A DNA stretch of 64,000 bases, from contig NZ_LMFI01000011.1 in the NCBI RefSeq assembly GCF_001426745.1, forward strand, positions 126,795 through 190,794, given 5' to 3'. Source of the stretch: Nocardioides sp. Root140 (GTDB lineage Bacteria > Actinomycetota > Actinomycetes > Propionibacteriales > Nocardioidaceae). Below are positions 43,765 to 53,007 of the stretch, in pieces. Made by a program: the position numbers and the translations under genes. The notes under the pieces are model-generated. The model searched no databases. It saw only the letters and a list, made by a program, of their open reading frames with translations, and was not told the origin of the DNA. The first letter of the stretch is position 1. Each line of letters starts with the position of its first letter.

Positions 43765-43811
43765 GACCGACGATCGGGCGCCCAGCGCGCGATGCGGCAG
43801 AATGAGTGCCG

Positions 43812-44915
43812 ATGACCCCTGACTACGCACTGCCCGAAGACAACCGTTTCGAGAGCGATCCCGAGGAGGTTCTTCCCGATGACCCCGGTCTGCCGGTGGG
43901 TTGGGAGGCGGGAATCCCCGACCCGGACAACTCCGAGGACGTGCTCCGGCTCACCGAGTTGCTGCGCGCCCACGAGGACTCCGGCCGCGGCTGGGCCGGT
44001 GCCTCCGAGGACGACGTCCTGGTCGAGGTCTCCGAGCACGGGCTGCGCATGCGCGAGAACCTCGTCATCCGTGACAAGTCCGGCACGATCCGCGCCTGGG
44101 CCAGCGTGCACGACCGTTCGCTCAACCGCATGCTCTACGTCCACATCCTCGACCGGTCGCTCTCGCCCGGCGCGGCAGAGCGCTGCTCCGACGTGCTCTT
44201 CACCTGGGCCGAGGGCCAGGCGCGCGAGGTCGGCGCGGCCCGTGGGCTCGACGTGCAACAGATCGACACGGGAGCCTTCGCCGACGACGAGCGCCAGCAC
44301 AAGATGCTCGAGGAGGCGAACTTCAACCGGGTCCGCACCTGGTGGCAGATGAGCCGCCCGGTCACCGCCGACGAGGCCGGCCTGGTGCCCGATCCCGAGC
44401 ACTGGGAGCGCAAGGGCGTGGTCTTCCGGCAGGTGCGTCGCGAGGGCGGCGGCATGCCCGACGTCAACGATCTGAGGGCCGTGCACGAGATTCTCGAGAG
44501 CGCCTTCACCGACCACTTCAACTCCTCCGAGGAGACCTTCGCGGAGTTCGTGCACCGGGTGCGTGAGGACCCGGGCCACCGCTGGGACCACTGGTGGCTG
44601 GCCGAGATCGTCGACGGCGAGGGAGAGCCCGAACCGGCCGGTGCGCTGGTCGGCACGGTGTCGGAGAGCTCGACCGGACCCGACGGCTCCTACGTGTCCT
44701 ACCTCGGCGTGCTCGAGTCCGCCCGCGGCCGCGGAGTGGCCAAGGGGCTGCTCAAGACGATCATCGCCGACGCCGCGGCGAGGGGTCGCGACCGTGTCGG
44801 CCTCGAGGTCGACGCCGACTCCTCGACCGGCGCCGACCAGCTGTACGTCGGCATGGGCTGGAAGACGAAATACGTCACCGAGTCGTGGCACAAGGACATC
44901 CCTGTCACGTCATGA
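43812..44915 (+). CDS. GNAT-family acetyltransferase, two-domain (MshD-like fold)
   Basis: The 367-residue protein has two tandem GNAT domains. The C-terminal one has the acetyl-CoA loop YLGVLESARGRGVAKGLLKT (R-x-x-G-x-A) and the motif GLEVDADSSTGADQLYVGMG. The N-terminal one is degenerate. The layout is that of mycothiol synthase-like proteins, but this should not be taken as MshD itself. It lies 21 bases before the methyltransferase gene. Confidence 0.8.
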   Translation: MTPDYALPEDNRFESDPEEVLPDDPGLPVGWEAGIPDPDNSEDVLRLTELLRAHEDSGRGWAGASEDDVLVEVSEHGLRMRENLVIRDKSGTIRAWASVHDRSLNRMLYVHILDRSLSPGAAERCSDVLFTWAEGQAREVGAARGLDVQQIDTGAFADDERQHKMLEEANFNRVRTWWQMSRPVTADEAGLVPDPEHWERKGVVFRQVRREGGGMPDVNDLRAVHEILESAFTDHFNSSEETFAEFVHRVREDPGHRWDHWWLAEIVDGEGEPEPAGALVGTVSESSTGPDGSYVSYLGVLESARGRGVAKGLLKTIIADAAARGRDRVGLEVDADSSTGADQLYVGMGWKTKYVTESWHKDIPVTS

Positions 44916-44936
44916 GCGGGTGCTAGCGTCCCCGGC

Positions 44937-45842
44937 ATGCCTGCACCTGCGTTCGACCAGCTCCGCGCCCGGGCCCGTGCCCGGCTCGGTCCCCGACTAC
45001 GCACCCTGACCGCCCGCGGTGACTCGCCGACGTGCCTGGTCTGCGGCTCGAAGAAGTACGTCGAGCGCACGGTGGCCTACACGCGTGAGCCGGCCAAGAC
45101 GTGCGACGTACGCGTCTGCCAGCACTGCGGGTTCGTGCACATGCCGGGCCACATCGAAAGCCGCTACGCAGCCAAGACCGACATCGAGCAGCTGCCGGCC
45201 GGTCACGGGCGCCTCGGCGACCTCGAGGTGCCCGGGCGCGAGTTCCACATGGTCAAGATGGGCGTCGACATCCTCGGCGGCACCGGCCACGAGGCGCTGA
45301 TCTTCGGCGCCGGGCGCAGCATGGACAACCACCACGTGGCCAAGCTTCCCGAGGTCGAGCGCGTGGCGATCAGCGACATCATGAAGGTGCGCGACGACGC
45401 CGAGTTCATCGACGCCAACGACCCGCCGAAGCGGAAGTTCTCCGTGGTCGTGGCCAGTGAGGTGATCGAGCACTTCCGCGACCCGCACGAGGACTTCGCC
45501 CGGCTGCTCGGGCTCGTGCGGCGTGACGGGCTGCTGATCTGCGGCACCAACATCCACGACGGCGGCAAGCTCGCGGCCGACCGCTACATCTTCTATCCCG
45601 ACCACACCTCGTACTACTCCCCGCAGGCGCTGCGGCTGGTGGCCGACCGGGCCGGCGTGCACCTCGACTTCCGCGCGCCGCTCGTGGGCCAGGCGATGCG
45701 CAAGCGCTACGTGATCATGAGCCGTTCGTCGCGCGCGATGACCAGGGTGGCCGACTACTTCGGCCGCGAGGTCTACGCGCCGTCCGAGCTGGCCCGCCCA
45801 CCGCAGCCGGTGCCGCAGCGCAGCCACCAGGCCTGGCGCTAG
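44937..45842 (+). CDS. SAM-dependent methyltransferase with N-terminal zinc-ribbon
   Basis: The 301-residue protein has two CxxC pairs at about residues 33-65 (TCLVCGSKKYVER and VCQHCGFVHMPG), as in the zinc-binding N-domain of sugar C-methyltransferases. A methyltransferase core follows with VVVASEVIEHFRDPHEDFAR and a hydrophobic GLLICGTNI strand. Related proteins act on sugars or nucleotide-bound substrates. It ends 4 bases from the convergent amidohydrolase gene. Confidence 0.8.
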   Translation: MPAPAFDQLRARARARLGPRLRTLTARGDSPTCLVCGSKKYVERTVAYTREPAKTCDVRVCQHCGFVHMPGHIESRYAAKTDIEQLPAGHGRLGDLEVPGREFHMVKMGVDILGGTGHEALIFGAGRSMDNHHVAKLPEVERVAISDIMKVRDDAEFIDANDPPKRKFSVVVASEVIEHFRDPHEDFARLLGLVRRDGLLICGTNIHDGGKLAADRYIFYPDHTSYYSPQALRLVADRAGVHLDFRAPLVGQAMRKRYVIMSRSSRAMTRVADYFGREVYAPSELARPPQPVPQRSHQAWR

Positions 45843-45846
45843 GACC

Positions 45847-47430
45847 TCACTCCCAGCTGCCACCGACCATGACACGAACCGGCTTGGGCATGGGCGCGGC
45901 GGCGTCGGCGACCTGGGACAGGTCACCGTCGAGGACGACCAGGTCGGCACGCATCCCGGGTGCGAGGGTGCCGACGTACTGCTCCTCGTGCACCAGGTAG
46001 GCGCTGTCGACTGTCATTGCCTGAACCGCACGGTGCACGTCGATGCGCTCGGCCGCGCCGAGCACCGAGCCGCCGCTGGTGAGGCGGTTGACGGCGGTGC
46101 GCAGGGTCGCGAGCGGATCCATCGGCGTGATGGGGCAGTCGGAGTGCAGCCCGAACCGCAGGCCCGCAGCAGCCGCCGAGGCGAGCGGGTCGAGGAAGTC
46201 GCTGCGCACGTCACCCAGGAACCTCTCGCGGTGCCGGTCACCCCAGAAGTAGACGTGGTTGACGAAGAAGCTCACCCCCACACCCGCCTCCTTCAACGCG
46301 TCGAGGTCGGCCGTGCTCGTCACCTGGCAGTGCTCGATGCGGTGCCGCGGGTCGTGCGTGCCCTGCCCGGCGCGGTTGATCGCGGTCAGCGCAGCGCCGA
46401 CCGCGGCGTCGCCGTTCGCATGCACGGCCAGCTGCCCTCCGGCGGCGGCGACGGGTGCCACCATCGCGTCCAGCACCTCCTGGGGCTGCAGGAGCTCGCC
46501 GTGGTGCCCCGGGTCGCAGAGGTACGGCGCGCGCAGGGCCGCGGACAGCCCCTGGATCGAACCGTCGGCCCAGAACTTGGCGCCGGCGAGGCGGAAGCGG
46601 CCGACGGACTGTCCCGCCGCTTCGAAGACCGTGTCGCCGTCGAGGGGCAGGTCTCCCCGCAGGAAGCCCACGACGCGGACCGGCAGCCGGCCCTCGGCGT
46701 CCAGCCGACGGTAGGCGTCCAGCTCCTCGGGGCCGCCGATCAGGCCGACACCGAGGTCGTGCACGGTGGTGATGCCGCGTTCACGAGCCCGGGACAGTGC
46801 GCGGAGCAGGGCGTCCTCCAGGTCCGTGTCCGAGAGTGCCGGCACCGCCGCGAGCACCCGGCTCACCGCGTCGATCTCCCAAGCCATGCCGGTCAGTCGC
46901 CCCGATGCGTCCCGCGGGAACCGAGGGTCGTCGATCGCGACGGTCTCCTCATCGACCCGCGCCAACGCCAGAGCGACCGTGTTGGCGACCAGGAAGTGAC
47001 CGGAGATGTGCGAGACGATCACCGGGTCGGTGCTGCTGACGGCGTCCAGGTCGTCGCGGGTCGGGTGGCGTCCCTCGGCCAGCAGGGTGTCGTCGTACCC
47101 CCACCCGCGGATCCAGGCCCCGCTCTCGACGGGCAGGGCGGCCAGCGCCGCCTGCAGGTCGGGGATGGTGCCGACACCGGGCGAGCGACAGTCGGCCCAC
47201 AGGTCGGTCAGTCCGGTGTACGCCGGGTGCACGTGGGACTCGATGAGGCCCGGCAGCACGGTGGCGCCCTCGAGGTCGAGGCGTTCGACGTGCGCGGAGG
47301 CCAGAGTGGCCACCTCCGACTCCGTGCCGACGGCCACCACGACCCCGTCCCGGACCAGGATCGCCTCGACCCCCGGCCGATCGGGATCCATGGTCACGAC
47401 GTCGGCGCCGACGAGTAGCAGGTCGCTCAT
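45847..47430 (-). CDS. Metal-dependent amidohydrolase (YtcJ-like)
   Basis: The 527-residue enzyme has the amidohydrolase beta-sandwich start (LLVGADVVTMDPDRPGVEAI), the HxH metal motif LIESHVHPAYTG, AVHANGDAAV with a metal His and LHSDCPITPMDPLATL with the catalytic Asp. YtcJ-like enzymes hydrolyse formamide or related amides. It is coupled by ATGA to the SSS transporter gene, so transporter and hydrolase likely act on one substrate. Confidence 0.85.
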   Translation of the reverse strand: MSDLLLVGADVVTMDPDRPGVEAILVRDGVVVAVGTESEVATLASAHVERLDLEGATVLPGLIESHVHPAYTGLTDLWADCRSPGVGTIPDLQAALAALPVESGAWIRGWGYDDTLLAEGRHPTRDDLDAVSSTDPVIVSHISGHFLVANTVALALARVDEETVAIDDPRFPRDASGRLTGMAWEIDAVSRVLAAVPALSDTDLEDALLRALSRARERGITTVHDLGVGLIGGPEELDAYRRLDAEGRLPVRVVGFLRGDLPLDGDTVFEAAGQSVGRFRLAGAKFWADGSIQGLSAALRAPYLCDPGHHGELLQPQEVLDAMVAPVAAAGGQLAVHANGDAAVGAALTAINRAGQGTHDPRHRIEHCQVTSTADLDALKEAGVGVSFFVNHVYFWGDRHRERFLGDVRSDFLDPLASAAAAGLRFGLHSDCPITPMDPLATLRTAVNRLTSGGSVLGAAERIDVHRAVQAMTVDSAYLVHEEQYVGTLAPGMRADLVVLDGDLSQVADAAAPMPKPVRVMVGGSWE

Positions 47431-48929
47431 CGAGCCTCCACCACCTTCGCCGTGGGGCGGGGCGAACGCGTCGAGTGCGAGCGAGGGCGAAGGGCACGCA
47501 GGCCGGGCACGGGATTCTCGGCCGGCCACACGATGCGGCTGACGATCACCACGGTCGCGTTGACCAGCAGGGCCAGGAACCCGATGTTGAGACCGTGCTC
47601 GGCCCACCAGGGCGGAGTGTCCGCGCCCTCCTGGACCATGAACATGGCCAGGACGAGGACGTCGCCGACGATCACGCCGAGCGCCAGCGCGGCGGGGCGG
47701 ACCTTCCAGCCGAAGATCATGGCGAGGAAGACGATGAGCGCCTGGGTGACGCCGTAGTACGAGGTGTTGACCAGCGTGAGCAGCAGCGACGGCAGCTCCA
47801 GGGTCAGCACCAGCGAGACGATCAGGTAGGCGAAGATCACGACTCGCACCCAACTGCGCTGCTTCTCGGCGGGGATGCCGCGGATGATGTTGCGGGACAC
47901 CAGTGAGCCGATGCCGAGGGCCGAGCCGCACAGGACGACGATCGCGCAGAGCGCTGCGCCACCGGCGACCAGGCCGGTCAGCCAGTCCGGCAGCACCTGG
48001 CGTGAGAGCTGCAGCAGCGCCTGGTTGGAGGCCGGACCCTCCAGCCGGTGCGGCAGGAGTACGACGGCGGCGAACGCTGCCGCGACCAGGAACGGGTACA
48101 TCAGCATGTAGAGCGGGTTGAATCGCGCCGCACGCTTGAGAGTGCCCTCGGACTTGGCGGCGAAGATGGCCTGGGCGATGAACGGGAAGACGAAGAACCC
48201 CATCGCCTGGAAGACCACGGTCGTCATCGTGAACGTCAGCGACGAGCCCGTGAGCGTGTAGTGGGTCGACGGTACGGCGCCGGCATCGGCCGCCTTGTCG
48301 AACAGCGCGGTCGTGCCGTCCGACTTGGCGACGGCGGCCAGGCCCACGAGGATCGCGCCGAGGAGCAGGGCGCCGTCCTTGACGAACGAGACGAACGCGG
48401 GCGCGCGGACCCCCGAGAGCAGCAGGAAGACCATGGTGAGTCCCGCGCCGGCGAGAACCGCGGCGGTCGGGTCGATCCGGATGCCGAGCGCGCTCATCGC
48501 CACCTGGAGGCCGGTCAGCTGCAACTGGCCCCACGGGATCAGGAAGATGACCGACGAGATCGCGATGGTGAGCTCGAGCGGACGCGAGCGGAAGTGGGAG
48601 CCGGCGGCGTCGGGCAGCGTCATCGCGCCGTAGCGCTTGCCGGCCTGCCACAGGTAGGGCGCCAGCCAGTAGCCGATCGGGTAGGCCAGCAGGATGTAGG
48701 CGATGAACCACACGCCGTAGTTGGCCCCGAAGGCGTAGACGCCGCCGGGGAAGCCGAGCAGCGTGCCGATGCTGTAGGCCTCACCGGCACCGAGCACGAA
48801 GATCAGGATCGGGCCGAACGACCGGCCGCCGACCAGGTAGTCGTCGATGTCGGCACTGCTGGCGCGCCGGGACATGATGCCGGCGGCGAGCGCCAGGCCG
48901 AGGACGAGGCTGAACGTCAGGAGGATCAT
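47427..48929 (-). CDS. Sodium:solute symporter (SSS family)
   Basis: The 500-residue transporter has about 13 helices with DIDDYLVGGRSFGPILIFVL, GEAYSIGTLLGFPGGVYAFG and VRAPAFVSFVKDGALLLGAI of the SSS fold. It lies between the DUF3311 gene and the amidohydrolase gene, all with overlapping stops and starts. The substrate is probably the amide used by that hydrolase. A similar DUF3311/SSS pair is at 7347-9292. Confidence 0.85.
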   Translation of the reverse strand: MILLTFSLVLGLALAAGIMSRRASSADIDDYLVGGRSFGPILIFVLGAGEAYSIGTLLGFPGGVYAFGANYGVWFIAYILLAYPIGYWLAPYLWQAGKRYGAMTLPDAAGSHFRSRPLELTIAISSVIFLIPWGQLQLTGLQVAMSALGIRIDPTAAVLAGAGLTMVFLLLSGVRAPAFVSFVKDGALLLGAILVGLAAVAKSDGTTALFDKAADAGAVPSTHYTLTGSSLTFTMTTVVFQAMGFFVFPFIAQAIFAAKSEGTLKRAARFNPLYMLMYPFLVAAAFAAVVLLPHRLEGPASNQALLQLSRQVLPDWLTGLVAGGAALCAIVVLCGSALGIGSLVSRNIIRGIPAEKQRSWVRVVIFAYLIVSLVLTLELPSLLLTLVNTSYYGVTQALIVFLAMIFGWKVRPAALALGVIVGDVLVLAMFMVQEGADTPPWWAEHGLNIGFLALLVNATVVIVSRIVWPAENPVPGLRALRPRSHSTRSPRPTAKVVEAR

Positions 48930-49162
48930 GCGAGCTCCTCCGCGTCCTGCAGCTCGCGCTCGACGTACTCGGCCTCGTCGTAGCACTTCCACGCGACGTG
49001 GATGCACAGGGCGGTCAACGGCATCCAGAGGAAGAGCCAGGCGAAGAGGACCGGGAAGCCCGCAACCTGGGCTGTCGAGTCGGCGAACATGAGAATTCCA
49101 CCGAGGACGCCCACGGAGGGCACCCCGATGGAGAGCAGGACGCTCTTGAGCTCGTTGGACAT
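48926..49162 (-). CDS. DUF3311-like small membrane protein
   Basis: The 78-residue protein has two hydrophobic helices (VGVLGGILMFADSTAQVAGF and FAWLFLWMPLTALCIHVAW) and an acidic tail. It is the first gene of the leftward operon and overlaps the symporter start. The ATG at 49162 follows CTGGAGC. It probably helps assemble or modulate the symporter (inference from repeated pairing). Confidence 0.75.
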   Translation of the reverse strand: MSNELKSVLLSIGVPSVGVLGGILMFADSTAQVAGFPVLFAWLFLWMPLTALCIHVAWKCYDEAEYVERELQDAEELA

Positions 49163-49187
49163 GGTGTGCTCCAGGTGAGTGGGGGAA

Positions 49188-49199
49188 ACTGATTTCAGT
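49188..49199. promoter_or_regulatory. Candidate PucR operator 1
   Basis: ACTGA-TT-TCAGT lies 25 bases upstream of the DUF3311 gene in the 119-base divergent region. Confidence 0.35.
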
Positions 49200-49253
49200 G
49201 TGTCCCCGGTCACGCCGGACGGGCCACTGCGAATGCACGATCCTGTGCGTCGG

Positions 49254-49265
49254 ATTTCGTGAAAT
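49254..49265. promoter_or_regulatory. Candidate PucR operator 2
   Basis: ATTTC-GT-GAAAT has the same 5-2-5 layout as the palindrome at 49188 and lies 16 bases before the PucR start codon. Confidence 0.35.
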
Positions 49266-49281
49266 TCACCAAGGAGGAACC

Positions 49282-50448
49282 GTGGCCGCGGACGACACCC
49301 TCGCCCGGGCATGCGCCCGGGTCGCCGAGGACCTCGACGGGCTCGTCGGACGCGTCGTCTCCCGAATACGTTCCGTGGTTCCGGCGTACTCGGTCGTGGC
49401 CTACCAGGAGCAGTTCGACTACATCCGCAGCGAGTTCGCCACCATGCTGGACTGCCTGGCCCGGGGCGCGGCGCTCCCTGCTGACCTGGTCGAGAAGACC
49501 CGCGAGGTCGGGAAGCGACGCGCGCAGCAGGGCATGACCCTGCAGGACGTCGTCCAGAGCTACCACCTCGGGCTCAAGGAGATCTGGTCGTCCCTGGTGG
49601 AGCAGGGCGGGGACGCCGGCCCGGCGCTGCTCGACGCGTCCAGCTACCTCTGGGACAACGTGCACGTGCTGACCTCGGCCGTCGCGGTGGGTCATGGTGA
49701 GGCCACGCGCAGTGCCCAAGCCGTCAGGGTCGGACTGCGCTACCGCCTCCTCGAGGCACTCGCCCAAGGGTCGGGGTCGGTGGGCGCGGACCTGGAGGGG
49801 CTGGCGAACCGCCTCGGCTTTGACGTGAGTGGCCCCTTCGCGGCGATCGTCACGTCCGCCGCGGAATGGAGTGAGGTGGACGTCGAGTCCGTCCAGGCGG
49901 TCCTGGAGCGAACGCATCGCGGCACTGACGGCCACCGAGGTCTCGTCCAGTGCAGCCGGGTGGGTGATCTCGTCATCACCCTCACGCAGCACAGCGCGTC
50001 CGGGAGGCTGGTCGAGTCCCTGCGTGGGCATCGCGGCGCGGTCTCCGTGGGGGTCGGGATGCCGCGCTCGGGCCTGGCCGGCGCCGCCGCCAGCATCGAG
50101 GACGCCCGGCTCGCGGCACGCGCCGCCCCGGCCGGGTCCGTCGCGTACTTCGAGGATGACTGGATCGCCGCGCTGCTGGCGGCCCACCCGGCGCAGTGCC
50201 GCCCACTCCTGGCTGCGGGGGACGCTGCGGCACGCGAGCAGACCCACCTGGCCGACGCTGTGACGGCGTACGCCGAGAACGGCTTCTCGGTGAGTGCGGC
50301 CGCGCGGGCGTTGCACCTGCATGCCAACTCGGTGACCTACCGCCTCGAGCGTTGGGCGCAGCTGACCGGGTGGGACCCGCGCACGTTCGACGGTCTCCTC
50401 AGGTCTGTGGCGTGTCTGCGCACGCGGAGCCTTCCCGGCTCCGAGTGA
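49282..50448 (+). CDS. PucR/CdaR-family transcriptional regulator
   Basis: The 388-residue protein ends in the PucR helix-turn-helix (about residues 325-388: YAENGFSVSAAARALHLHAN, then SVTYRLERWAQLTGWDPRT). A GGDEF-like regulatory region precedes it (VSVGVGMPRSGLAGAAASIE). The family senses nitrogen or purine-type metabolites. It is divergent from the DUF3311/SSS/amidohydrolase operon and most likely activates it. The GTG at 49282 has a strong AAGGAGGAACC site. Confidence 0.85.
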   Translation: MAADDTLARACARVAEDLDGLVGRVVSRIRSVVPAYSVVAYQEQFDYIRSEFATMLDCLARGAALPADLVEKTREVGKRRAQQGMTLQDVVQSYHLGLKEIWSSLVEQGGDAGPALLDASSYLWDNVHVLTSAVAVGHGEATRSAQAVRVGLRYRLLEALAQGSGSVGADLEGLANRLGFDVSGPFAAIVTSAAEWSEVDVESVQAVLERTHRGTDGHRGLVQCSRVGDLVITLTQHSASGRLVESLRGHRGAVSVGVGMPRSGLAGAAASIEDARLAARAAPAGSVAYFEDDWIAALLAAHPAQCRPLLAAGDAAAREQTHLADAVTAYAENGFSVSAAARALHLHANSVTYRLERWAQLTGWDPRTFDGLLRSVACLRTRSLPGSE

Positions 50449-50451
50449 GCT

Positions 50452-50844
50452 TCACTCGAGCGAGCTCGGGTCGGCGGGTACGTCGACCGAGTGCTCCTCG
50501 AGCAGCTCGCGGGGGATCGCCTCGAGGGCGCGCTCGTTCGTGGCCGCGAGTACGACGGGTGCTGCGGCGCCGGCCTCGTAGGACTGGAGCCACCGTGGCG
50601 CGACGACGCACCAGCGATCGCCCGGCACCAGGCCTGGGAAGTGCCACTCGGGACGTGGCGTGGTGAGGTCGTTGCCGACCGACTTCTGGTGCTCGAGGAA
50701 CTCCGTGGTCATCACCGCACAGACCGCGTGCAGTCCGACGTCTTCGGGCCCGCAGGAGCACAGTCCGTCGCGGTAGAAACCGGTCACCGGATCATCGCCG
50801 CACGGCTCGAGCTCGCCGCCGTTCACGTTGCGCTCGGAGGACAT
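50452..50844 (-). CDS. DUF2237-family protein
   Basis: The 130-residue product matches DUF2237 throughout: NVNGGELEPCGDDPVTGFYR, LCSCGPEDVGLHAVCAVMT, FLEHQKSVGNDLTTPRPEW and PGDRWCVVAPRWLQSYEAGA. The family is of unknown function, with conserved Cys and aromatic residues. It ends 3 bases from the convergent PucR gene. ATG at 50844 is chosen by family start. Confidence 0.85.
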   Translation of the reverse strand: MSSERNVNGGELEPCGDDPVTGFYRDGLCSCGPEDVGLHAVCAVMTTEFLEHQKSVGNDLTTPRPEWHFPGLVPGDRWCVVAPRWLQSYEAGAAAPVVLAATNERALEAIPRELLEEHSVDVPADPSSLE

Positions 50845-50940
50845 GCCCGGATCCTCCCACGAGTGGCCTGTGGAGAACCGGATGACCGGTCGGGAGATCG
50901 CGCCAGACTTGGTTCCCTTCATCGACGGGGAGGATGTTCA

Positions 50941-51264
50941 ATGTCGAACGACGCCGGATTCGGCGTACGACCACCGGCGCTGCGTGACGCGGCAGGGGCG
51001 ATTGCGGGCGCCGCCGAGCAGCTGGGCGCCCTCGCGCCCGCCTCGGCTCTGAGCCGGATCGAGCGGGGGCTGCCGGGCTCCGCGAGCGCTGCGGCGGCCC
51101 GCGACCTGGCCCGGGTCTGGCGCAGGGGGTACGCGGAGTGGGAGGCGGCCGCACGGCGCCACGGCGTCGCGTTGCGGGCCGGGGCCGACGACTACGAGGC
51201 CGTCGACGCACGGGCCGCTGCTCGTCTCGAGTCGAGGGGGAGCCGTGACCCTCTCGACCGGTGA
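50941..51264 (+). CDS. Small WXG100-like type VII secretion protein
   Basis: The 107-residue helical protein has an Ala-rich helical hairpin and ends with LRAGADDYEAVDARAAARLE, which holds the YxxxD secretion signal. A VWRRGYAEWE segment stands in place of the usual WXG turn. It overlaps the start of the DUF1023 hydrolase by 20 bases and is probably its secretion partner or chaperone. Confidence 0.65.
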   Translation: MSNDAGFGVRPPALRDAAGAIAGAAEQLGALAPASALSRIERGLPGSASAAAARDLARVWRRGYAEWEAAARRHGVALRAGADDYEAVDARAAARLESRGSRDPLDR

Positions 51265-52876
51265 CCTGCTGGCGTGGCTGCCCCACAACCTGGCGGCCGC
51301 GGCCGATGCCCTGGCCGGCACCGGCGCCTCCCTGCGCGCCCTCCAGGACGAGCTCGACGACGCCTCGGTCATCGGCCTCTGGACCGGGTCCGCCGGTGCC
51401 TCCGCAGAGGCCGATCGGCTTCGGCTCGTGCACGCCATGAACGACCTCGTGGCCTCGATGGCGTGTGTCGTGCGGGGCCTCGACGTGGCGGCCGAGGGGG
51501 CGGCCCATGCGCGACGGGTGCTCGTGGAGGCGATGGAGTGGGCCCGCGCCGAGGGTTTCGCGGTCGACCTGGCGGGAGCCGTGCTCGACGTACGCCCGCC
51601 GTCGCCGGACCCGCACGCGGTGGCCGACCGGCTGCGTCGGCACCACGAGATCAGCGACCACGTCGAGCAGGCGCTGGTCGCGGCCCGGCACACCGACGAG
51701 GAGCTCGCCGGTCTGCTGGGCGTGGTGGCCCTGGGTTTGGTCGACGGTGGCTCCGGGCGCTTGTCGGGCGCCGCGACCCTGGGCACCCGGGAGGGCGAGC
51801 GCACCCTGCTCACGCCTCCGGTCGGCGGTCGCGTCGGCGACTGGAACGCGTGGTGGTGGGGGCTCACCGACGGTGAGCAGCGCCGCATCATCGCCCTGCA
51901 CCCGGAGTGGATCGGCAACACCGACGGCATCCCGGCCCGGGCCCGACACCTGGCCAACCTGCGCCTTCTTGCCCGGTGGGGTACGCCGACCGCCGGCCTG
52001 CGCGCCCTGCAACGGCTGCTGGCCGCCCACCCGGACGAGCGGCAGCTGCTGGCCCTTGACACCACGGGTCGGGACCTGCGGGTGGTGCTCGGCGTCGGAG
52101 ACCTCGACCGGGCCCGCCACGTGCTGGTGGTGACGCCCGGCTTCGGCACCACCGTCGCCGGCGATCTCGATGCCTGGGACGACCGGTTGGTCGACCTGCT
52201 GGCCAGGTCCCGGGCGCTCGACGGCGGGCCGGCCTCCGACCACGCGGCGGTGCTGTGGCTCGGCCACGCACCGCCGCAGCTCGACGACACGCTGGTGCCC
52301 GGCCGCACCGTGCTGCGCGACGACGCGGCCCGCTCGGCGGCGGACGACCTGGCCGGTTTCCTCGACGGGGTCGACGGATCACGCGCCGATGACCCGCACC
52401 TGGGGGTGGCCGGCCACTCCTACGGATCGCTGGTCACGGGTCTCGCCCTGCGGCACTCGACCGGTGTCGACGAGGGCGCCTTCCTGGGGTCTCCCGGCAC
52501 GGGCACCGACGACCTCGGGGACCTCGACCTGCCGCGCGGCCATGCGTTCCACCTCGAGGCCAGTGGTGACCTGATCGGCGACGCCGGGCTGTTCGGCCGG
52601 GACCCGTCGTTCCTCGAGGACATGCGCCATCTCTCGACGGAGGCGAGTGCCGAGTGGGGCACGTCGGGCGGGCGCGGACACTCGTCGTACTTCGACGACG
52701 GGTCGACCAGCCAGCACAACCTGGCCGCGATCGCCTCGGGGCACCCGGAGGCCCTGGTCGACGACACCGGCCCGCCGTCGTTGCCCGACCTGACCCGCGA
52801 GGGCCTGTGGCGGCTGGGAGAGCTCGATGCCCGGCTGGAGGACCTGCTGGCCCGGCACGTGCCGGCGTGGCCGTGA
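51245..52876 (+). CDS. WXG-domain DUF1023 alpha/beta hydrolase
   Basis: The 543-residue protein begins with a helical region holding VIGLWTGSAGASAEADRLRL (WxG motif), followed by an alpha/beta hydrolase domain with VLVVTPGFGTTVAGDLDAWD, nucleophile elbow GHSYG (Ser392) and a late His in GGRGHSSYFDDGS. DUF1023 hydrolases are typical actinobacterial proteins of unknown substrate, often linked to type VII secretion. Coupling to the small WXG-like gene supports an exported pair. Confidence 0.8.
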   Translation: MTLSTGDLLAWLPHNLAAAADALAGTGASLRALQDELDDASVIGLWTGSAGASAEADRLRLVHAMNDLVASMACVVRGLDVAAEGAAHARRVLVEAMEWARAEGFAVDLAGAVLDVRPPSPDPHAVADRLRRHHEISDHVEQALVAARHTDEELAGLLGVVALGLVDGGSGRLSGAATLGTREGERTLLTPPVGGRVGDWNAWWWGLTDGEQRRIIALHPEWIGNTDGIPARARHLANLRLLARWGTPTAGLRALQRLLAAHPDERQLLALDTTGRDLRVVLGVGDLDRARHVLVVTPGFGTTVAGDLDAWDDRLVDLLARSRALDGGPASDHAAVLWLGHAPPQLDDTLVPGRTVLRDDAARSAADDLAGFLDGVDGSRADDPHLGVAGHSYGSLVTGLALRHSTGVDEGAFLGSPGTGTDDLGDLDLPRGHAFHLEASGDLIGDAGLFGRDPSFLEDMRHLSTEASAEWGTSGGRGHSSYFDDGSTSQHNLAAIASGHPEALVDDTGPPSLPDLTREGLWRLGELDARLEDLLARHVPAWP

Positions 52877-52897
52877 AGGACGCGCGCGACACGCTGG

Positions 52898-52945
52898 TTT
52901 TGGGTTTAAGTTGATAAAATCAGTAGACTAACTCTCAGTTGGGTC
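52898..52945 (+). promoter_or_regulatory. AT-rich promoter region of the polysaccharide locus
   Basis: A short AT-rich island in the 131-base gap before ugd contains TTGGGT and, 18 bases on, TAGACT. TGATAAAATCA, a small palindrome, lies within it. The assignment rests on base composition and spacing only. Confidence 0.3.
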
Positions 52946-53007
52946 GAAGTGGCCCGATCGCGGGTGTCGCAGACCCCGCCCACCCGGGTGCATCCAGAGG
53001 GGTAGAC

